Part shown: positions 50,954 through 60,196 of the stretch, piece after piece
Numbering within the stretch: the stretch's first letter is position 1
How the letters are laid out: each line of letters begins with the position of its first letter
NCBI RefSeq assembly: GCF_000520015.2
Contig: NZ_CP007044.2
Span: forward strand, 3,658,001-3,722,000
DNA: 64,000 nucleotides
DNA from: Chania multitudinisentens RB-25
GTDB lineage: Bacteria > Pseudomonadota > Gammaproteobacteria > Enterobacterales > Enterobacteriaceae
Direction: 5' to 3'
Program-made: the position numbers and the translations under genes
The notes under the pieces: model-generated
Database searches by the model: none
What the model was told of the DNA's origin: nothing
The model's input: only the letters and a program-made list of their open reading frames with translations

Positions 50954-51701
50954 CGTAACGAACCATTCCCTGAAGCAGTTGCGCAAACTGGTGAGCTGCA
51001 TAATTCCCATCGCTTGGTATCAGCCAAATACTGCTGAATTCCAGTTGGATCGTTGGTACACCATACGCTGTGCCAAACTTGGTAATGGTTCCGTTCTTGG
51101 AAGCAGCAAAATAGTTGTTTGAGTAATTAGTAATACCCTCATTGCGCAATGAGGTGATGAGTTTAGTCACTAACTCATCGTTACCCAGCAGCGATTTCCC
51201 ATGCATGGTACCAATATCTACGTCATATGGGCGGAAAGGGTGGCTACCGTGGATATCAATAATCAGCTTCGGTTTTTGCGTGTTGATCAGCTCAGCCAAG
51301 CGAACTTTATACGCATTATCATCGTAGTAATTGGGGTCTGAAGGAGAGGCTTTGGTTGTATAGATAACCGTCGAATCCGTCAGTTTTCCCAGCAGAACGG
51401 CCAAAGCCGCTGTGCCCCCTCCGTCAGAGAAACGATATTTTCCCTCTCGAAACGGTTGGGTCGCATGTGGCGCACTGATGATAATGGGTGCCCCTCCCAA
51501 GATAACGTTAAACCATGCTTCTCCATCTTTGGGTGCTACATCCTGATTTTTATCTGCATCCTGTTGATAGATGATTGCTTCTTTAATGTCCTCTGGAGTG
51601 ACTAATGCCTTTTCGAAATAACCACTACCCTGATTCAGGGCACACGCAGATGCTGAGAAAATAAATAGGGTAACAATCGTTAATTTTCTTATCAAATTCA
51701 T
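50937..51701 (-). CDS. exported N-formylglutamate-amidohydrolase-like hydrolase
   Basis: A 254-aa protein from ATG 51701 (MNLIRKLTIVTLFIF) with a Sec signal peptide ending near SASACALN. A Cys there hints at a lipoprotein but the lipobox is not canonical. FGase-type zinc hydrolase motifs: IISAPHATQPFREGKYRFSDGG, LIIDIHGSHPFRPYDVDIGT and VPTIQLEFSS. These enzymes cleave N-formyl or similar amides; an exported form suggests an extracytoplasmic amide or cell-wall substrate. Convergent with srfC, overlapping it by 17 bp. Confidence 0.72.
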   Translation of the reverse strand: MNLIRKLTIVTLFIFSASACALNQGSGYFEKALVTPEDIKEAIIYQQDADKNQDVAPKDGEAWFNVILGGAPIIISAPHATQPFREGKYRFSDGGGTAALAVLLGKLTDSTVIYTTKASPSDPNYYDDNAYKVRLAELINTQKPKLIIDIHGSHPFRPYDVDIGTMHGKSLLGNDELVTKLITSLRNEGITNYSNNYFAASKNGTITKFGTAYGVPTIQLEFSSIWLIPSDGNYAAHQFAQLLQGMVRYVNSVK

Positions 51702-51881
51702 GCTAAATAACTTCTCCACGTTGTATTTTCGAGCCTACGGTACACCATGGAGCGCCACTTTGCAGTTAGCAGGGTAGCCAATTTGGGGTAGGTATATGGG
51801 TTATCCCGTTGCTTTTAACCATTTGAAAATAAAAGATTCATCCCAGCGGTGGCAAGTGCAGTTTCCCACGCAGCCCCCGTT

Positions 51882-53204
51882 TCAACGCTTTGAACCTGCA
51901 AGATATTCAGACATTTCCGCAGCGGGCACCATGCCTCCGCCAGTTGCCCAGACCAGATGGGTCGCATTTTCACGTTTACGCCGATCAATACCGCGTGCCG
52001 CCAACCAGCTTTGATTAGCCGTCATCTGCCATGGCCCTGGCATCCCGGCCAATGCCGAAGGCTCCAACTGAATATGCTCCTGATGATAAATCAAGCTGAG
52101 CAGATCAAACATTTCCTGATCGTTCAGGGTATAAAACGCATCCAGTAAACGCCCCATTGCGCGGCCAACAAACCCGGAAGCCCGCCCTACCGCCAAACCA
52201 TCCGCTGCGGTCTGGTTATCAATGCCCAGATCCTGCACGGAAATCTGATCGTGCAGCCCGGTATACACCCCCAATAACATGCAGGGAGAGTGTGTCGGTT
52301 CGGCAAAAATACAGTGTACATGGTCACCAAATGCCAGTTTCAAGCCAAAAGCCACGCCGCCCGGCCCGCCACCCACACCGCAAGGCAGATAGACAAACAA
52401 CGGATGCTGTTCATCCACCCGAATGCTTTTTGCCTCAAACTGTTTTTTCAGCCGTCTGCCAGCTACCGCATAGCCCAGAAACAGCGTGCGTGAATTTTCG
52501 TCGTCAATGAAGAAACAGCCTGGATCGGTGGCGGCCTGTTTGCGCCCTTGCTCCACCGCCACACCGTAATCCTCGGCGTACTCCACCACGTTAACCCCAT
52601 GTTCACGCAGTTTTTGTTTCTTCCACGCCCGGGCAGCGGCGGACATATGTACGGTAACCTCAAACCCCAATTTGGCACTGATGATGCCAATCGACAGGCC
52701 CAAATTGCCGGTAGACCCCACGGCAACCCGATATTGGCTGAAAAAATAACGAAACTCATCGCTAAACAGCACGGCATAATCCTGCGCGCTTGACAGCTTA
52801 CCGGCCTCCAACGCCAGTTTTTCCGCATGGGCCAACACCGCGTAGATCCCTCCCCGCGCTTTAATTGAGCCTGAAATGGGAAGATGGCTGTCTTTTTTCA
52901 GCAGCAATCGCCCTTCAAGCCGCAACCCATAGCGGTGTTCAAGCGATTGCTGCATGGCAGGAATGGCGATCAGCTCAGATTCAATGACACCATGAGTTTT
53001 AAGTGTTTCTGGAAACGCCAGGCTCAGATAAGGTGCAAAACGAGCCAGGCGCTGCTCTGCCTGCGTGACATCGTCAGCGGTTAATCCAACATGGGGCAAA
53101 CCTTCTGTGCAGGTTGTGTACTGGGGATTCAGCCAGGTAACCGGCTCAAGTGCTTTCAGGTTTTGCAACAGCGGGAAATCAGCAATCAACTGGTTAATGT
53201 TCAT
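51882..53204 (-). CDS. dsdA: D-serine ammonia-lyase
   Basis: PLP-dependent conversion of D-serine to pyruvate and ammonia. 440 aa from ATG 53204 (MNINQLIADFPLL), close to E. coli DsdA (442); the 96-codon ORF extension is rejected. Landmarks: PLP Lys in PISGSIKARGGIYAVL, AVGSTGNLGLSIGIISAKLGFEVTVHMS for phosphate and substrate binding, and LPCGVGGGPGGVAFGLK. The regulator DsdC and transporter DsdX are not adjacent: a GNAT gene is divergent. Detoxification or use of D-serine is likely. Confidence 0.95.
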   Translation of the reverse strand: MNINQLIADFPLLQNLKALEPVTWLNPQYTTCTEGLPHVGLTADDVTQAEQRLARFAPYLSLAFPETLKTHGVIESELIAIPAMQQSLEHRYGLRLEGRLLLKKDSHLPISGSIKARGGIYAVLAHAEKLALEAGKLSSAQDYAVLFSDEFRYFFSQYRVAVGSTGNLGLSIGIISAKLGFEVTVHMSAAARAWKKQKLREHGVNVVEYAEDYGVAVEQGRKQAATDPGCFFIDDENSRTLFLGYAVAGRRLKKQFEAKSIRVDEQHPLFVYLPCGVGGGPGGVAFGLKLAFGDHVHCIFAEPTHSPCMLLGVYTGLHDQISVQDLGIDNQTAADGLAVGRASGFVGRAMGRLLDAFYTLNDQEMFDLLSLIYHQEHIQLEPSALAGMPGPWQMTANQSWLAARGIDRRKRENATHLVWATGGGMVPAAEMSEYLAGSKR

Positions 53205-53539
53205 GCTTTTTCTCTTGTAGTTCTGACAAGCCTGTAGCTTGAATGAAATGTCGGGGTGAACCCGGTGGCCAACCTTCCGACCAATACCCTCATGATGCTG
53301 AGGTCCTGTGATTTTATTCCATTGATTTCTGCATAAAACAAGGGCGCTTGCGCTTGTTAAGATTAGCATATAGCGCCTGATAACGGTTTCATCACGTGTT
53401 GCCTTTCCACCGCACCACTTTGTTTCAGCCACAAAAAATAAGTCGCATCTGACGCTAATCAACGTATTATTGATGATCCGCCCTGTTTCCACCTAAGGGT
53501 GGATTGTTGATGTTTTTGGCCTGAAAAGTGAGGTAAAAT
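53205..53539. promoter_or_regulatory. divergent region between dsdA and the GNAT gene
   Basis: A 335-bp gap without a gene. It contains an inverted repeat AACAAG-N10-CTTGTT at 53337-53358 and a T-rich segment near the GNAT start. Promoters of both divergent genes must lie here; none is assigned. Confidence 0.4.
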
Positions 53540-54064
53540 ATGAACCACCGTGACCTTTCTCAGTGCCGTGTGAACACCGCTCGGTTGTTAATTGCCCCTT
53601 TTATTGCAGCGGACGCTGATGATGTTTACCAGGCAATCACCCCAACGCTGACGCGTTTCATGAACTTTGAACCCGCAGAGTCCCCAGAGGCATTCGCCAG
53701 CGTCTGGGAAGGTTGGCTCCCATTGATCCGTGAAGGTGAAGAGATCATCTTCATTGCCCGGCTGCGCGACAACAAACAGTTTGTCGGAATGGGCGGTGTC
53801 CACGGCCTGCAAAGCCAGACACCAGAATTGGGTGTCTGGGTCAAAGAAAGCCTGCAGAACCAGGGTTATGGCCGCGAAATTGTCCATGCCATCACCCTCT
53901 GGGCCAGCGAACGTTATCACCCTCAACACTTCATTTACCCGGTTGCTGAGCAGAATACCCCTAGCCGCCGTATTGTCGAAGCGTTAGGGGGCGTGATATC
54001 AGGCCGCCGCGAAAATATCAAATATGACTGTGTCGTCTATCATTTGCCTGCGCTCACCAGTTAA
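53540..54064 (+). CDS. GNAT-family N-acetyltransferase (RimJ/RimL-like)
   Basis: A 174-aa acetyltransferase. It starts with the RimJ/RimL pattern (NTARLLIAPFIAADADDVYQAIT), has the acetyl-CoA segment LGVWVKESLQNQGYGREIVHAI (the Q-x-x-G-x-G/A motif) and AEQNTPSRRIVEALGGVISGR near the end. GTGAGG precedes the ATG. The target, protein N-terminus or small molecule, cannot be told. It is 67 bp before ydfG on the same strand. Confidence 0.82.
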   Translation: MNHRDLSQCRVNTARLLIAPFIAADADDVYQAITPTLTRFMNFEPAESPEAFASVWEGWLPLIREGEEIIFIARLRDNKQFVGMGGVHGLQSQTPELGVWVKESLQNQGYGREIVHAITLWASERYHPQHFIYPVAEQNTPSRRIVEALGGVISGRRENIKYDCVVYHLPALTS

Positions 54065-54131
54065 ATTTGCGGGCGTGAAGCCGCCGCGTTAGAGTGGATT
54101 CAGGGTAAAAAACAGTGAGGAACACAGTAAC

Positions 54132-54881
54132 ATGATCATTTTTGTCACAGGAGCCACATCTGGATTTGGTGAAGCCATTGCACGCAAATTTGTGCATGAA
54201 GGCCATCAGGTCATTGCCACAGGCCGCCGCATGGAACGCCTGGAAGAACTGCGCACAGAGTTAGGTGCCGCGTTGCACATTGTACGCCTTGATGTACGCA
54301 ATCGCGCCGCGATTGCGCAGGTTATCGCTGAATTACCGGCTGCGTTGCGCCAGATCGACGTGTTGGTCAATAACGCTGGCTTGGCATTGGGCCTGGAACC
54401 CGCGCATAAAGCCAATGCGGATGATTGGGAAACCATGATCGACACCAATGCCAAAGGGTTGGTGAATATGACACGTGCGCTGTTGCCCGCGATGGTGGAG
54501 CGCAATATTGGCCATGTGATCAATATTGGTTCGACCGCAGCCAACTGGCCTTATGCCGGTGGCAACGTCTATGGCGCGACGAAAGCCTTTGTGAAGCAAT
54601 TCAGCTTAGGCTTGCGGGCCGATCTGCACGGTACTCGGATTCGCATTACTGATATCGAACCTGGCTTGGTTGGTGGCACCGAATTTTCCAACGTGCGCTT
54701 CAAAGGTGATGATGGCAGAGTAAACACAACCTACGCAGGGGCTAATGCTCTAACGCCGGAAGACATCGCCGAATCGGTTTTCTGGGTGGCTACGCTGCCA
54801 GCGCACGTCAACATCAACACGCTGGAAATGATGCCGGTCAGCCAGTCCTTTGCCGGATTGAATATTCACCGCGAATCGTAA
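54132..54881 (+). CDS. ydfG: NADP-dependent 3-hydroxy acid dehydrogenase
   Basis: A 249-aa short-chain dehydrogenase. Cofactor motif TGATSGFGEAIARKF, the basic GRRMERLEEL typical of NADP preference, NNAGLALG, and the catalytic Ser/Tyr/Lys in INIGSTAANWPYAGGNVYGATKAFVKQF. Known YdfG oxidises L-allo-threonine and L-serine and reduces malonic semialdehyde (as in the Rut pathway). GTGAGG precedes the ATG. Confidence 0.93.
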   Translation: MIIFVTGATSGFGEAIARKFVHEGHQVIATGRRMERLEELRTELGAALHIVRLDVRNRAAIAQVIAELPAALRQIDVLVNNAGLALGLEPAHKANADDWETMIDTNAKGLVNMTRALLPAMVERNIGHVINIGSTAANWPYAGGNVYGATKAFVKQFSLGLRADLHGTRIRITDIEPGLVGGTEFSNVRFKGDDGRVNTTYAGANALTPEDIAESVFWVATLPAHVNINTLEMMPVSQSFAGLNIHRES

Positions 54882-55092
54882 ATCGCTGTGGCAGGGTAAA
54901 CATGCCCTGCCGCTTTTCGCTTATGCCGCTCGCCCGCTCGGCATTCCTGCCAATACCGGCCGCCTACCCTCGTAAAATTAAACCAATACGCCCGCAGACC
55001 TAGTGTAATGCAAAGGCACGGTGATATATTGAGCCACATGCTACAACAGGTGCTGCCGCATGACGCAGCACTCACTAAAAAAGGATAAAACG

Positions 55093-55455
55093 ATGAAATC
55101 ATTTTCTGCTCAACGGCTGATGTGCGGGATACTGCCAGCCGCTCTGCTGATGTTGGTTGGGGCCTGGCAAGCGCCGGCGCTGGCAGCTAGTTGTACTCAG
55201 GGCAGCACCTGCGTCACAGTCAATGGCGACGGGGCGATGAGCCAAGAACAGGCTCGCGAGAGTAAAGAGCAGTGGGACGATACCCATTCGCTACGCCGCA
55301 AAGTTAACACCCGCGTTGAGAAAGAGTTTGATAAGGCCGATCGTTCTATTGATGACGAAGAACGCTGCAACGGTAGCTACAACGTTAACGCTTATTGGGA
55401 ATCCACGACACGTAAATGTTTAGATCGCACCACTGGCCGTCCGATTAATCCTTAA
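55093..55455 (+). CDS. ynfB: YnfB-like DUF1283 secreted protein
   Basis: A 120-aa protein from ATG 55093 (MKSFSAQRLM), led by AAAGGATAAAACG; upstream codons are rejected. The signal peptide ends APALAASC. The mature part has an early Cys pair (SCTQGSTCVTVNGDG), a charged helix (KEQWDDTHSLRRKVNTRVEKEFDKADRSIDDEERC) and a C-terminal Cys. Synteny with ynfD, ynfK, mlc and tus supports the name. Function unknown. Confidence 0.82.
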   Translation: MKSFSAQRLMCGILPAALLMLVGAWQAPALAASCTQGSTCVTVNGDGAMSQEQARESKEQWDDTHSLRRKVNTRVEKEFDKADRSIDDEERCNGSYNVNAYWESTTRKCLDRTTGRPINP

Positions 55456-55523
55456 TTGACCAACGGTATACCAGATGCTGCTATCCTGTGAGAGGAAATT
55501 CATTCTCAAATAAGGATTGAATA

Positions 55524-55820
55524 ATGAAAAGAGCGCTTGTATTGAGTGTATTATTATTGACCACCGCTCCGTTAATGGCTGCGACCACCTGTGAAAGCAT
55601 CAAAGCAGAGATCGCACAAAGGATCGTGGATAACGGCGTACCGGAATCGGGTTTCAGGTTGGATATCATCCCTAACGATCAAGCCAATCAGGCTGCCGGG
55701 CAAGTTGTTGGTCATTGCGGGTTCGACACGCAAAAAATCGTCTATACCCGCTTACACGGCGGCGATAATGCCGATGCCGCACAAACTGGCACCAGCCAGG
55801 ATAGCAAACCGCCACAGTAA
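55524..55820 (+). CDS. ynfD: YnfD-like DUF1161 secreted protein
   Basis: A 98-aa small periplasmic protein. The signal peptide ends PLMAATT, followed by CESIKAEIAQRIVDNGVPESGFRLDIIPN and VGHCGFDTQKIVYTR, with two Cys likely bridged: the DUF1161 pattern. The C-terminal tail is Asp/Gln-rich. TAAGGATTG precedes the ATG. Function unknown. Confidence 0.85.
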   Translation: MKRALVLSVLLLTTAPLMAATTCESIKAEIAQRIVDNGVPESGFRLDIIPNDQANQAAGQVVGHCGFDTQKIVYTRLHGGDNADAAQTGTSQDSKPPQ

Positions 55821-55862
55821 TCCTGTTTAGGGCGCCCTGCGCGCCCTACGTCTGTTTTGCCG

Positions 55863-56708
55863 CTAAGGTGTTGTCCAAACGAAGTCTGCGCTTTCGGCCG
55901 TCACAACGCTACCCTGCTCCGCCAGCATCAGCACCAGCGGCGTCGTTTGAGAATCGAGATCGCGGATATGCAAGGGAACCCCCAGTTTTTTTGACGCGTG
56001 ATATCCGCCGACGATCAGTAACGCTGGCGTAGGTGCTGCCAGCAAACTCTCGGCCATGCGTCGATCGCGATGTTGTTGAATCGCCAGCATCGATTTTTGC
56101 TGTTCAGGCTCTATTTTTCCATCATGAGAAACGCGAATCGTTTCGGCGATCGCCGCTCTGACGTCAGGCTGGCTGGAATAGCTTCCTGCCGGAAATACCG
56201 GGTTTTTATAGAGCGCCAGGATTTCATCGCGATTAAGATTGGCGGAAAGCAGCGGATAACGCCCCTTCATGGCGGCCATTACCACGCCGTTGTACATCGA
56301 CCAATCCCAACTTTTTTTCCAGTCGAGCTGTTCTGCGATCTCGCTGGCTTTGGCATCAGGATGGTTCTGCAACCACAACTTGGATTTATTCACCTTCTCT
56401 TGCTGATTTGGCGTAAGCATCTCCATCAGAACACTGCCTTGCGGGCGTTGCCGTGCCAGATTCTCCACCAACCACTGCTCGATTTTATGGTGATTGGCAT
56501 TGTCATGCTTTTCCCCCACGATCACCTGCGGCGCAGCCGCCAACTGTTCAAGCAGTTCTTCAGATGTGATGGTTTTTCCGCTACGCAAATCCACGATCGA
56601 ACCTGGAACAGGAACAATAGAATCTTTCACCACTGAATCCGGCGCCAGCGTTGTCTGGCTGCATGCACTCAACAGCAGGGCAGAAAATAAAACCCAAACT
56701 TTCAACAT
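55863..56708 (-). CDS. ChaN-family lipoprotein, haem/iron-related
   Basis: A 281-aa lipoprotein with signal and lipobox LLLSACS (Cys16). The body carries the ChaN hallmarks: VIVGEKHDNANHHKIEQWLVENLARQRP, VLMEMLTPNQQ, WDWSMYNGVVMAAMKGRYPLLSANLNRDEI and LLIVGGYHASKKLGVPLHI. ChaN homologues bind haem at the outer membrane; a Campylobacter relative is iron-regulated. A strong Fur-box match 42 bp upstream (56750-56768) supports iron control here. Confidence 0.85.
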   Translation of the reverse strand: MLKVWVLFSALLLSACSQTTLAPDSVVKDSIVPVPGSIVDLRSGKTITSEELLEQLAAAPQVIVGEKHDNANHHKIEQWLVENLARQRPQGSVLMEMLTPNQQEKVNKSKLWLQNHPDAKASEIAEQLDWKKSWDWSMYNGVVMAAMKGRYPLLSANLNRDEILALYKNPVFPAGSYSSQPDVRAAIAETIRVSHDGKIEPEQQKSMLAIQQHRDRRMAESLLAAPTPALLIVGGYHASKKLGVPLHIRDLDSQTTPLVLMLAEQGSVVTAESADFVWTTP

Positions 56709-56749
56709 AGAATCTTTATCCGCTATTAAAATATGCCCAGGATAATATA

Positions 56750-56768
56750 GATAATGATTATCATTTAC
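56750..56768. promoter_or_regulatory. Fur box upstream of the ChaN-like gene
   Basis: GATAATGATTATCATTTAC matches the 19-bp Fur consensus GATAATGATAATCATTATC at 16 positions by my count, with the symmetric core ATAATGATTATCATT. It lies 42 bp before the ChaN-like start, where repressor binding would cover the promoter. Confidence 0.8.
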
Positions 56769-56975
56769 AACGAATTAAGATTCTTGCGAACAAGATAAGT
56801 CAGCAATGCTTCAAACATCGGGCTGAGCAGATAATTGAGGATCTAAAAGAAATGATGTGCGTTTTTGTGACTATGTCACTTATATAAATCTGTAATACCA
56901 CCGACCAAGGCAAATTTTAACATTGCACTCCAGGCGGGCCACAACCCCGTACCCGCCATCGATTTATGACAAAAT

Positions 56976-57647
56976 TTAGCTTTCCAATAAACAGGAAATA
57001 TTTAGATATTGTGCCAACTCACGCTGTTCAGCACGGGGTAAATAGGGGATCTCTCCCAGCAATGGCGCAGGAATACGCTGCTGGAGTGCATCAATAGTTT
57101 CAGCATAGTGCGCTAAACCAGGGTTGATACGGTTGGCGACCCACCCTAATAATGGTAAACCATCGTTAACAATCGCTTGTGCGGTCAACAACGCATGGCT
57201 GACACAGCCGAGCTTAATACCAACCACCAGGATCACCGGTAACTGTTCCTGTACCACCCATTCAGCATAAGGATGCAGATCGTTCATCAGTACCCGCCAA
57301 CCACCGCTGCCTTCCACTACCACCACGTCCGACTTACTGGCCAGATGCTGCAAGCCTCGGCTCATCAGGCCGTAGTCAATATCCTGCGTAGCATGGGCAT
57401 GAAATACCTCATCCATGCAGGTTATCGGATTAACTTCCTCATAAGACAAGGGGATGCTGGATGAAGCCTGCAAAACCAAAGCGTCTTTATTTCGGATGCC
57501 TTCGCTGGTTTCCTGACAACCGGCCGCGATGGGTTTATACCCCGTCACTAAGCGGTCTTGGGCGGCAAATGCCTGCAATAATGCGCGGGAAACCACAGTT
57601 TTACCTACGTCGGTGTCCGTACCTGTAACAAATAAACGCTTTAACAT
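56976..57647 (-). CDS. bioD: dethiobiotin synthetase paralogue (YnfK/BioD2)
   Basis: Closes the ureido ring of dethiobiotin from 7,8-diaminopelargonate, CO2 and ATP. 223 aa from ATG 57647 (MLKRLFVTGTDTDVGKTVVS): the P-loop GTDTDVGKT is the BioD signature, followed by TGYKPIAAGCQ and VVVEGSGGWRVLMN. The ORF extension is unsupported. Position between chaN-like and mlc matches E. coli ynfK, the second BioD, rather than the bio operon. Confidence 0.9.
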   Translation of the reverse strand: MLKRLFVTGTDTDVGKTVVSRALLQAFAAQDRLVTGYKPIAAGCQETSEGIRNKDALVLQASSSIPLSYEEVNPITCMDEVFHAHATQDIDYGLMSRGLQHLASKSDVVVVEGSGGWRVLMNDLHPYAEWVVQEQLPVILVVGIKLGCVSHALLTAQAIVNDGLPLLGWVANRINPGLAHYAETIDALQQRIPAPLLGEIPYLPRAEQRELAQYLNISCLLES

Positions 57648-57826
57648 GAATAGATTGCCCTGGAATGCTCCGTTAGCCTGAAGAAGCGCCACCGATCATG
57701 GCGCGAGTAGTTCAACACAGAAAAGTCTAGGGGATGCGGCTACGAAGGGGTTTGAGGTAGCTCAATATTTTGTCGGTAAACAATAAGAAGTTCTGATAAA
57801 AGAGTGGCAATCCGGTCAGAGCACGA

Positions 57827-59044
57827 TTAGCCCTGTAACAATTTCACCAACAGCGAGCCGTTGTACAAGGCATCTTTCACCAACGCGGCGCCTGGCATCG
57901 TTCCTTGATTGAAAAACTGTGTAGACTCCACCTTCACATGTTCACTGTAAGCAGGCAACGATTGCTGGCGGATGCAGGAAGCTATCACCGGATGGAGGAT
58001 CTCGGCGGCCCGGTTCAAGGGTGAACCTACCAGAATTTTTTCCGGGTTAAACAGATTGACCATAATCGCCACGATGCGCCCAACGCTATGGCCGACGCCG
58101 AGGATAATATCTTTAGCTAACCGATCGCCAGCCAGGGCAGCATCACATAAGGATTCCACGCACAAAGGAGCATCATGCAGCCTTGAGGTCATCGATCCCC
58201 TGAGGCGCTGCTGAGCGATTTCCAGCATATTTTCAATACTGGCTACCGTTTCCAAGCAACCGTGGTTGCCGCAATAGCAACGTTTACCGTAAGGATCGAC
58301 CTGAGTATGCCCTATTTCCACCACGCTACGGCTACCGGCATGCAGCACGCGACCATTGGTGATCACCCCAGCCCCGACGTTATGATCAATCACCACCTGA
58401 ATCACATTCATGCTCCCGCGTGAAGCACCGTACAGGGCTTCTGCCATGGTCCAGGCACAGATATCATGCTGTAGGTAGACAGGCAAACCGGTGAGGGCTT
58501 CCAGTGCAGGCCCCAGGGCCATCTCTTGTACATCATAGAATGGCATGCGGTGGACAATGCCCGATGCTGTGTCGATCATTCCAGGCAAGGTAATGGCAAT
58601 GGCCGTTAAACGCTCCAGTTTGCTTTGGTGGCGGATAAAAAAGTGGTCTATTTCGTCAACGATGCGCTGCAACAAAGATTCATCATGCTCAGCAACCAAG
58701 GGTAGCAATTCCTCCACCACCATTTTGCTGCTGAGATCGCGTAAAGCCAGCGTGATCGTACCCCGGCTGATACGGACAGAAAGAAAGTGCCAGGCTTCGG
58801 TATCCAACACCAGCCCGATAGCCGGGCGGCCACGGCTGCCAATTTCCTGATATTCGGTTTCTTTAACCAGATGAGCTTCAAGCAGTTCACGCACAATTTT
58901 GGTGATACTGGCGGGGGCGAGCTGTGCCCGTTTTGATAATTCGATGCGCGAAACCGGCCCCAGCTGATCAATCAGCCGGTAAACTGCCCCTGCATTGGTT
59001 TGTTTGATCTGATCAATATGCCCAGGTTGCCCATCCGCAATCAC
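57827..59044 (-). CDS. mlc: Mlc, ROK-family glucose-responsive repressor
   Basis: Represses PTS and other sugar genes until sequestered by dephosphorylated PtsG. 405 aa (E. coli 406). N-terminal HTH: IDQLGPVSRIELSKRAQLAPASITKIVRELLEAHLV. The ROK domain has VEIGHTQVDPYGKRCYCGNHGCLETVAS with the zinc Cys set and DHNVGAGVITNGRVL. Synteny with ynfK, ynfL and tus confirms. Start ATG 59044. Confidence 0.95.
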   Translation of the reverse strand: MIADGQPGHIDQIKQTNAGAVYRLIDQLGPVSRIELSKRAQLAPASITKIVRELLEAHLVKETEYQEIGSRGRPAIGLVLDTEAWHFLSVRISRGTITLALRDLSSKMVVEELLPLVAEHDESLLQRIVDEIDHFFIRHQSKLERLTAIAITLPGMIDTASGIVHRMPFYDVQEMALGPALEALTGLPVYLQHDICAWTMAEALYGASRGSMNVIQVVIDHNVGAGVITNGRVLHAGSRSVVEIGHTQVDPYGKRCYCGNHGCLETVASIENMLEIAQQRLRGSMTSRLHDAPLCVESLCDAALAGDRLAKDIILGVGHSVGRIVAIMVNLFNPEKILVGSPLNRAAEILHPVIASCIRQQSLPAYSEHVKVESTQFFNQGTMPGAALVKDALYNGSLLVKLLQG

Positions 59045-59195
59045 AAACCTGCTCCTACAATTTTTCGCGCTTCTAAATAAAGACTAAGAGTATGGTGGAG
59101 CTTTTATAGGACAGCGTCAACTATTTGATTCGTTATGTGATTTGCAACACAATTTCACCAGAATCTGCCTTTTATTTGTACGGATTGTCATTAAA

Positions 59196-60092
59196 TCATG
59201 CTGGTTTCAACATCAACGCCACCAAAGTGCGAGCCGCTGCCGACAGTGGGCGGCTGCAATGGTAAACCAGCCAAACCTCGGTCATGGCATCCGGTTCCGC
59301 TATCGGGAGATACGTCACCCCATCAATTTTAACCCGGCCAAATGAGGTTGGCAGGATAGAGATCCCCAGCCCGGCGGCGACCAGGCCGATGATGGTCATT
59401 GCCTCCCCCACTTCCTGCGTGATGTAAGGCGCGATCCCAGCATTGGCCAGCAGAGCCAGAATTTCATCATATAATGCGGTTCCCACTTCACGAGAAAAGA
59501 ACACAAACGGCTCCTGTGCTAAGTCGGTGAACCGCAACGTACCTGGTGCCTTATGAACCAATGGATGGCCATTTGGTACTACCGCCAACAAGGGTTCGCG
59601 CAGCAATACCTGGTGCTGAAGCGCGTCCGGCAGACGGGTGTTGCGCATCACCCCCAGATCCAATTCGCCGTTCAGCAAAGGAACAAGCTGTTGTTTAGTA
59701 TTGATCTCGCGCATTTTGATATGCACATTCGGCGATAACTGGCGAAACGTGCGTAAGCTACGCGATACCGCGCTGATAAATGGCGCAGAAGACGTAAAAC
59801 CAATCATCAACTCACCGATTTCGCCACGCTCAAGCCGGGTGGCCTTCTCTGCCGCTCGATTAACCTGATCAAGCACCTGATAGGCTTCTTTAAGAAACAT
59901 TTCCCCGGCTTGGGTCAGCCCGACATTACGGTTATTCCGCGCCAGCAGCCGCGCACCCAACATTTCTTCCAGCGCTTTAATCTGCTGGCTCAGTGGCGGT
60001 TGAGAAATTCGTAACCGTTCAGCAGCACGGCCAAAGTGCAATTCCTCTGCAACAGCGACAAAATAACGCAGGTGTCTGAGTTCAATATTCAT
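59196..60092 (-). CDS. ynfL: LysR-family regulator YnfL
   Basis: A 298-aa LysR regulator. HTH: ELRHLRYFVAVAEELHFGRAAERLRISQPPLSQQIKALEEML. The effector domain begins near GEIGELMIGFTSSAPFISAV. It is divergent from the MFS gene ynfM, the E. coli arrangement, and probably controls it. Effector unknown. Confidence 0.9.
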   Translation of the reverse strand: MNIELRHLRYFVAVAEELHFGRAAERLRISQPPLSQQIKALEEMLGARLLARNNRNVGLTQAGEMFLKEAYQVLDQVNRAAEKATRLERGEIGELMIGFTSSAPFISAVSRSLRTFRQLSPNVHIKMREINTKQQLVPLLNGELDLGVMRNTRLPDALQHQVLLREPLLAVVPNGHPLVHKAPGTLRFTDLAQEPFVFFSREVGTALYDEILALLANAGIAPYITQEVGEAMTIIGLVAAGLGISILPTSFGRVKIDGVTYLPIAEPDAMTEVWLVYHCSRPLSAAARTLVALMLKPA

Positions 60093-60196
60093 ATTTTAAA
60101 AGTCTTAATTAAAATAATTAATATATTAGACAAAAAACTGCCCTCTCCCTATGATCTCCATACATAAGACGCTCTAAAATTCAGTAAGGATATGCT

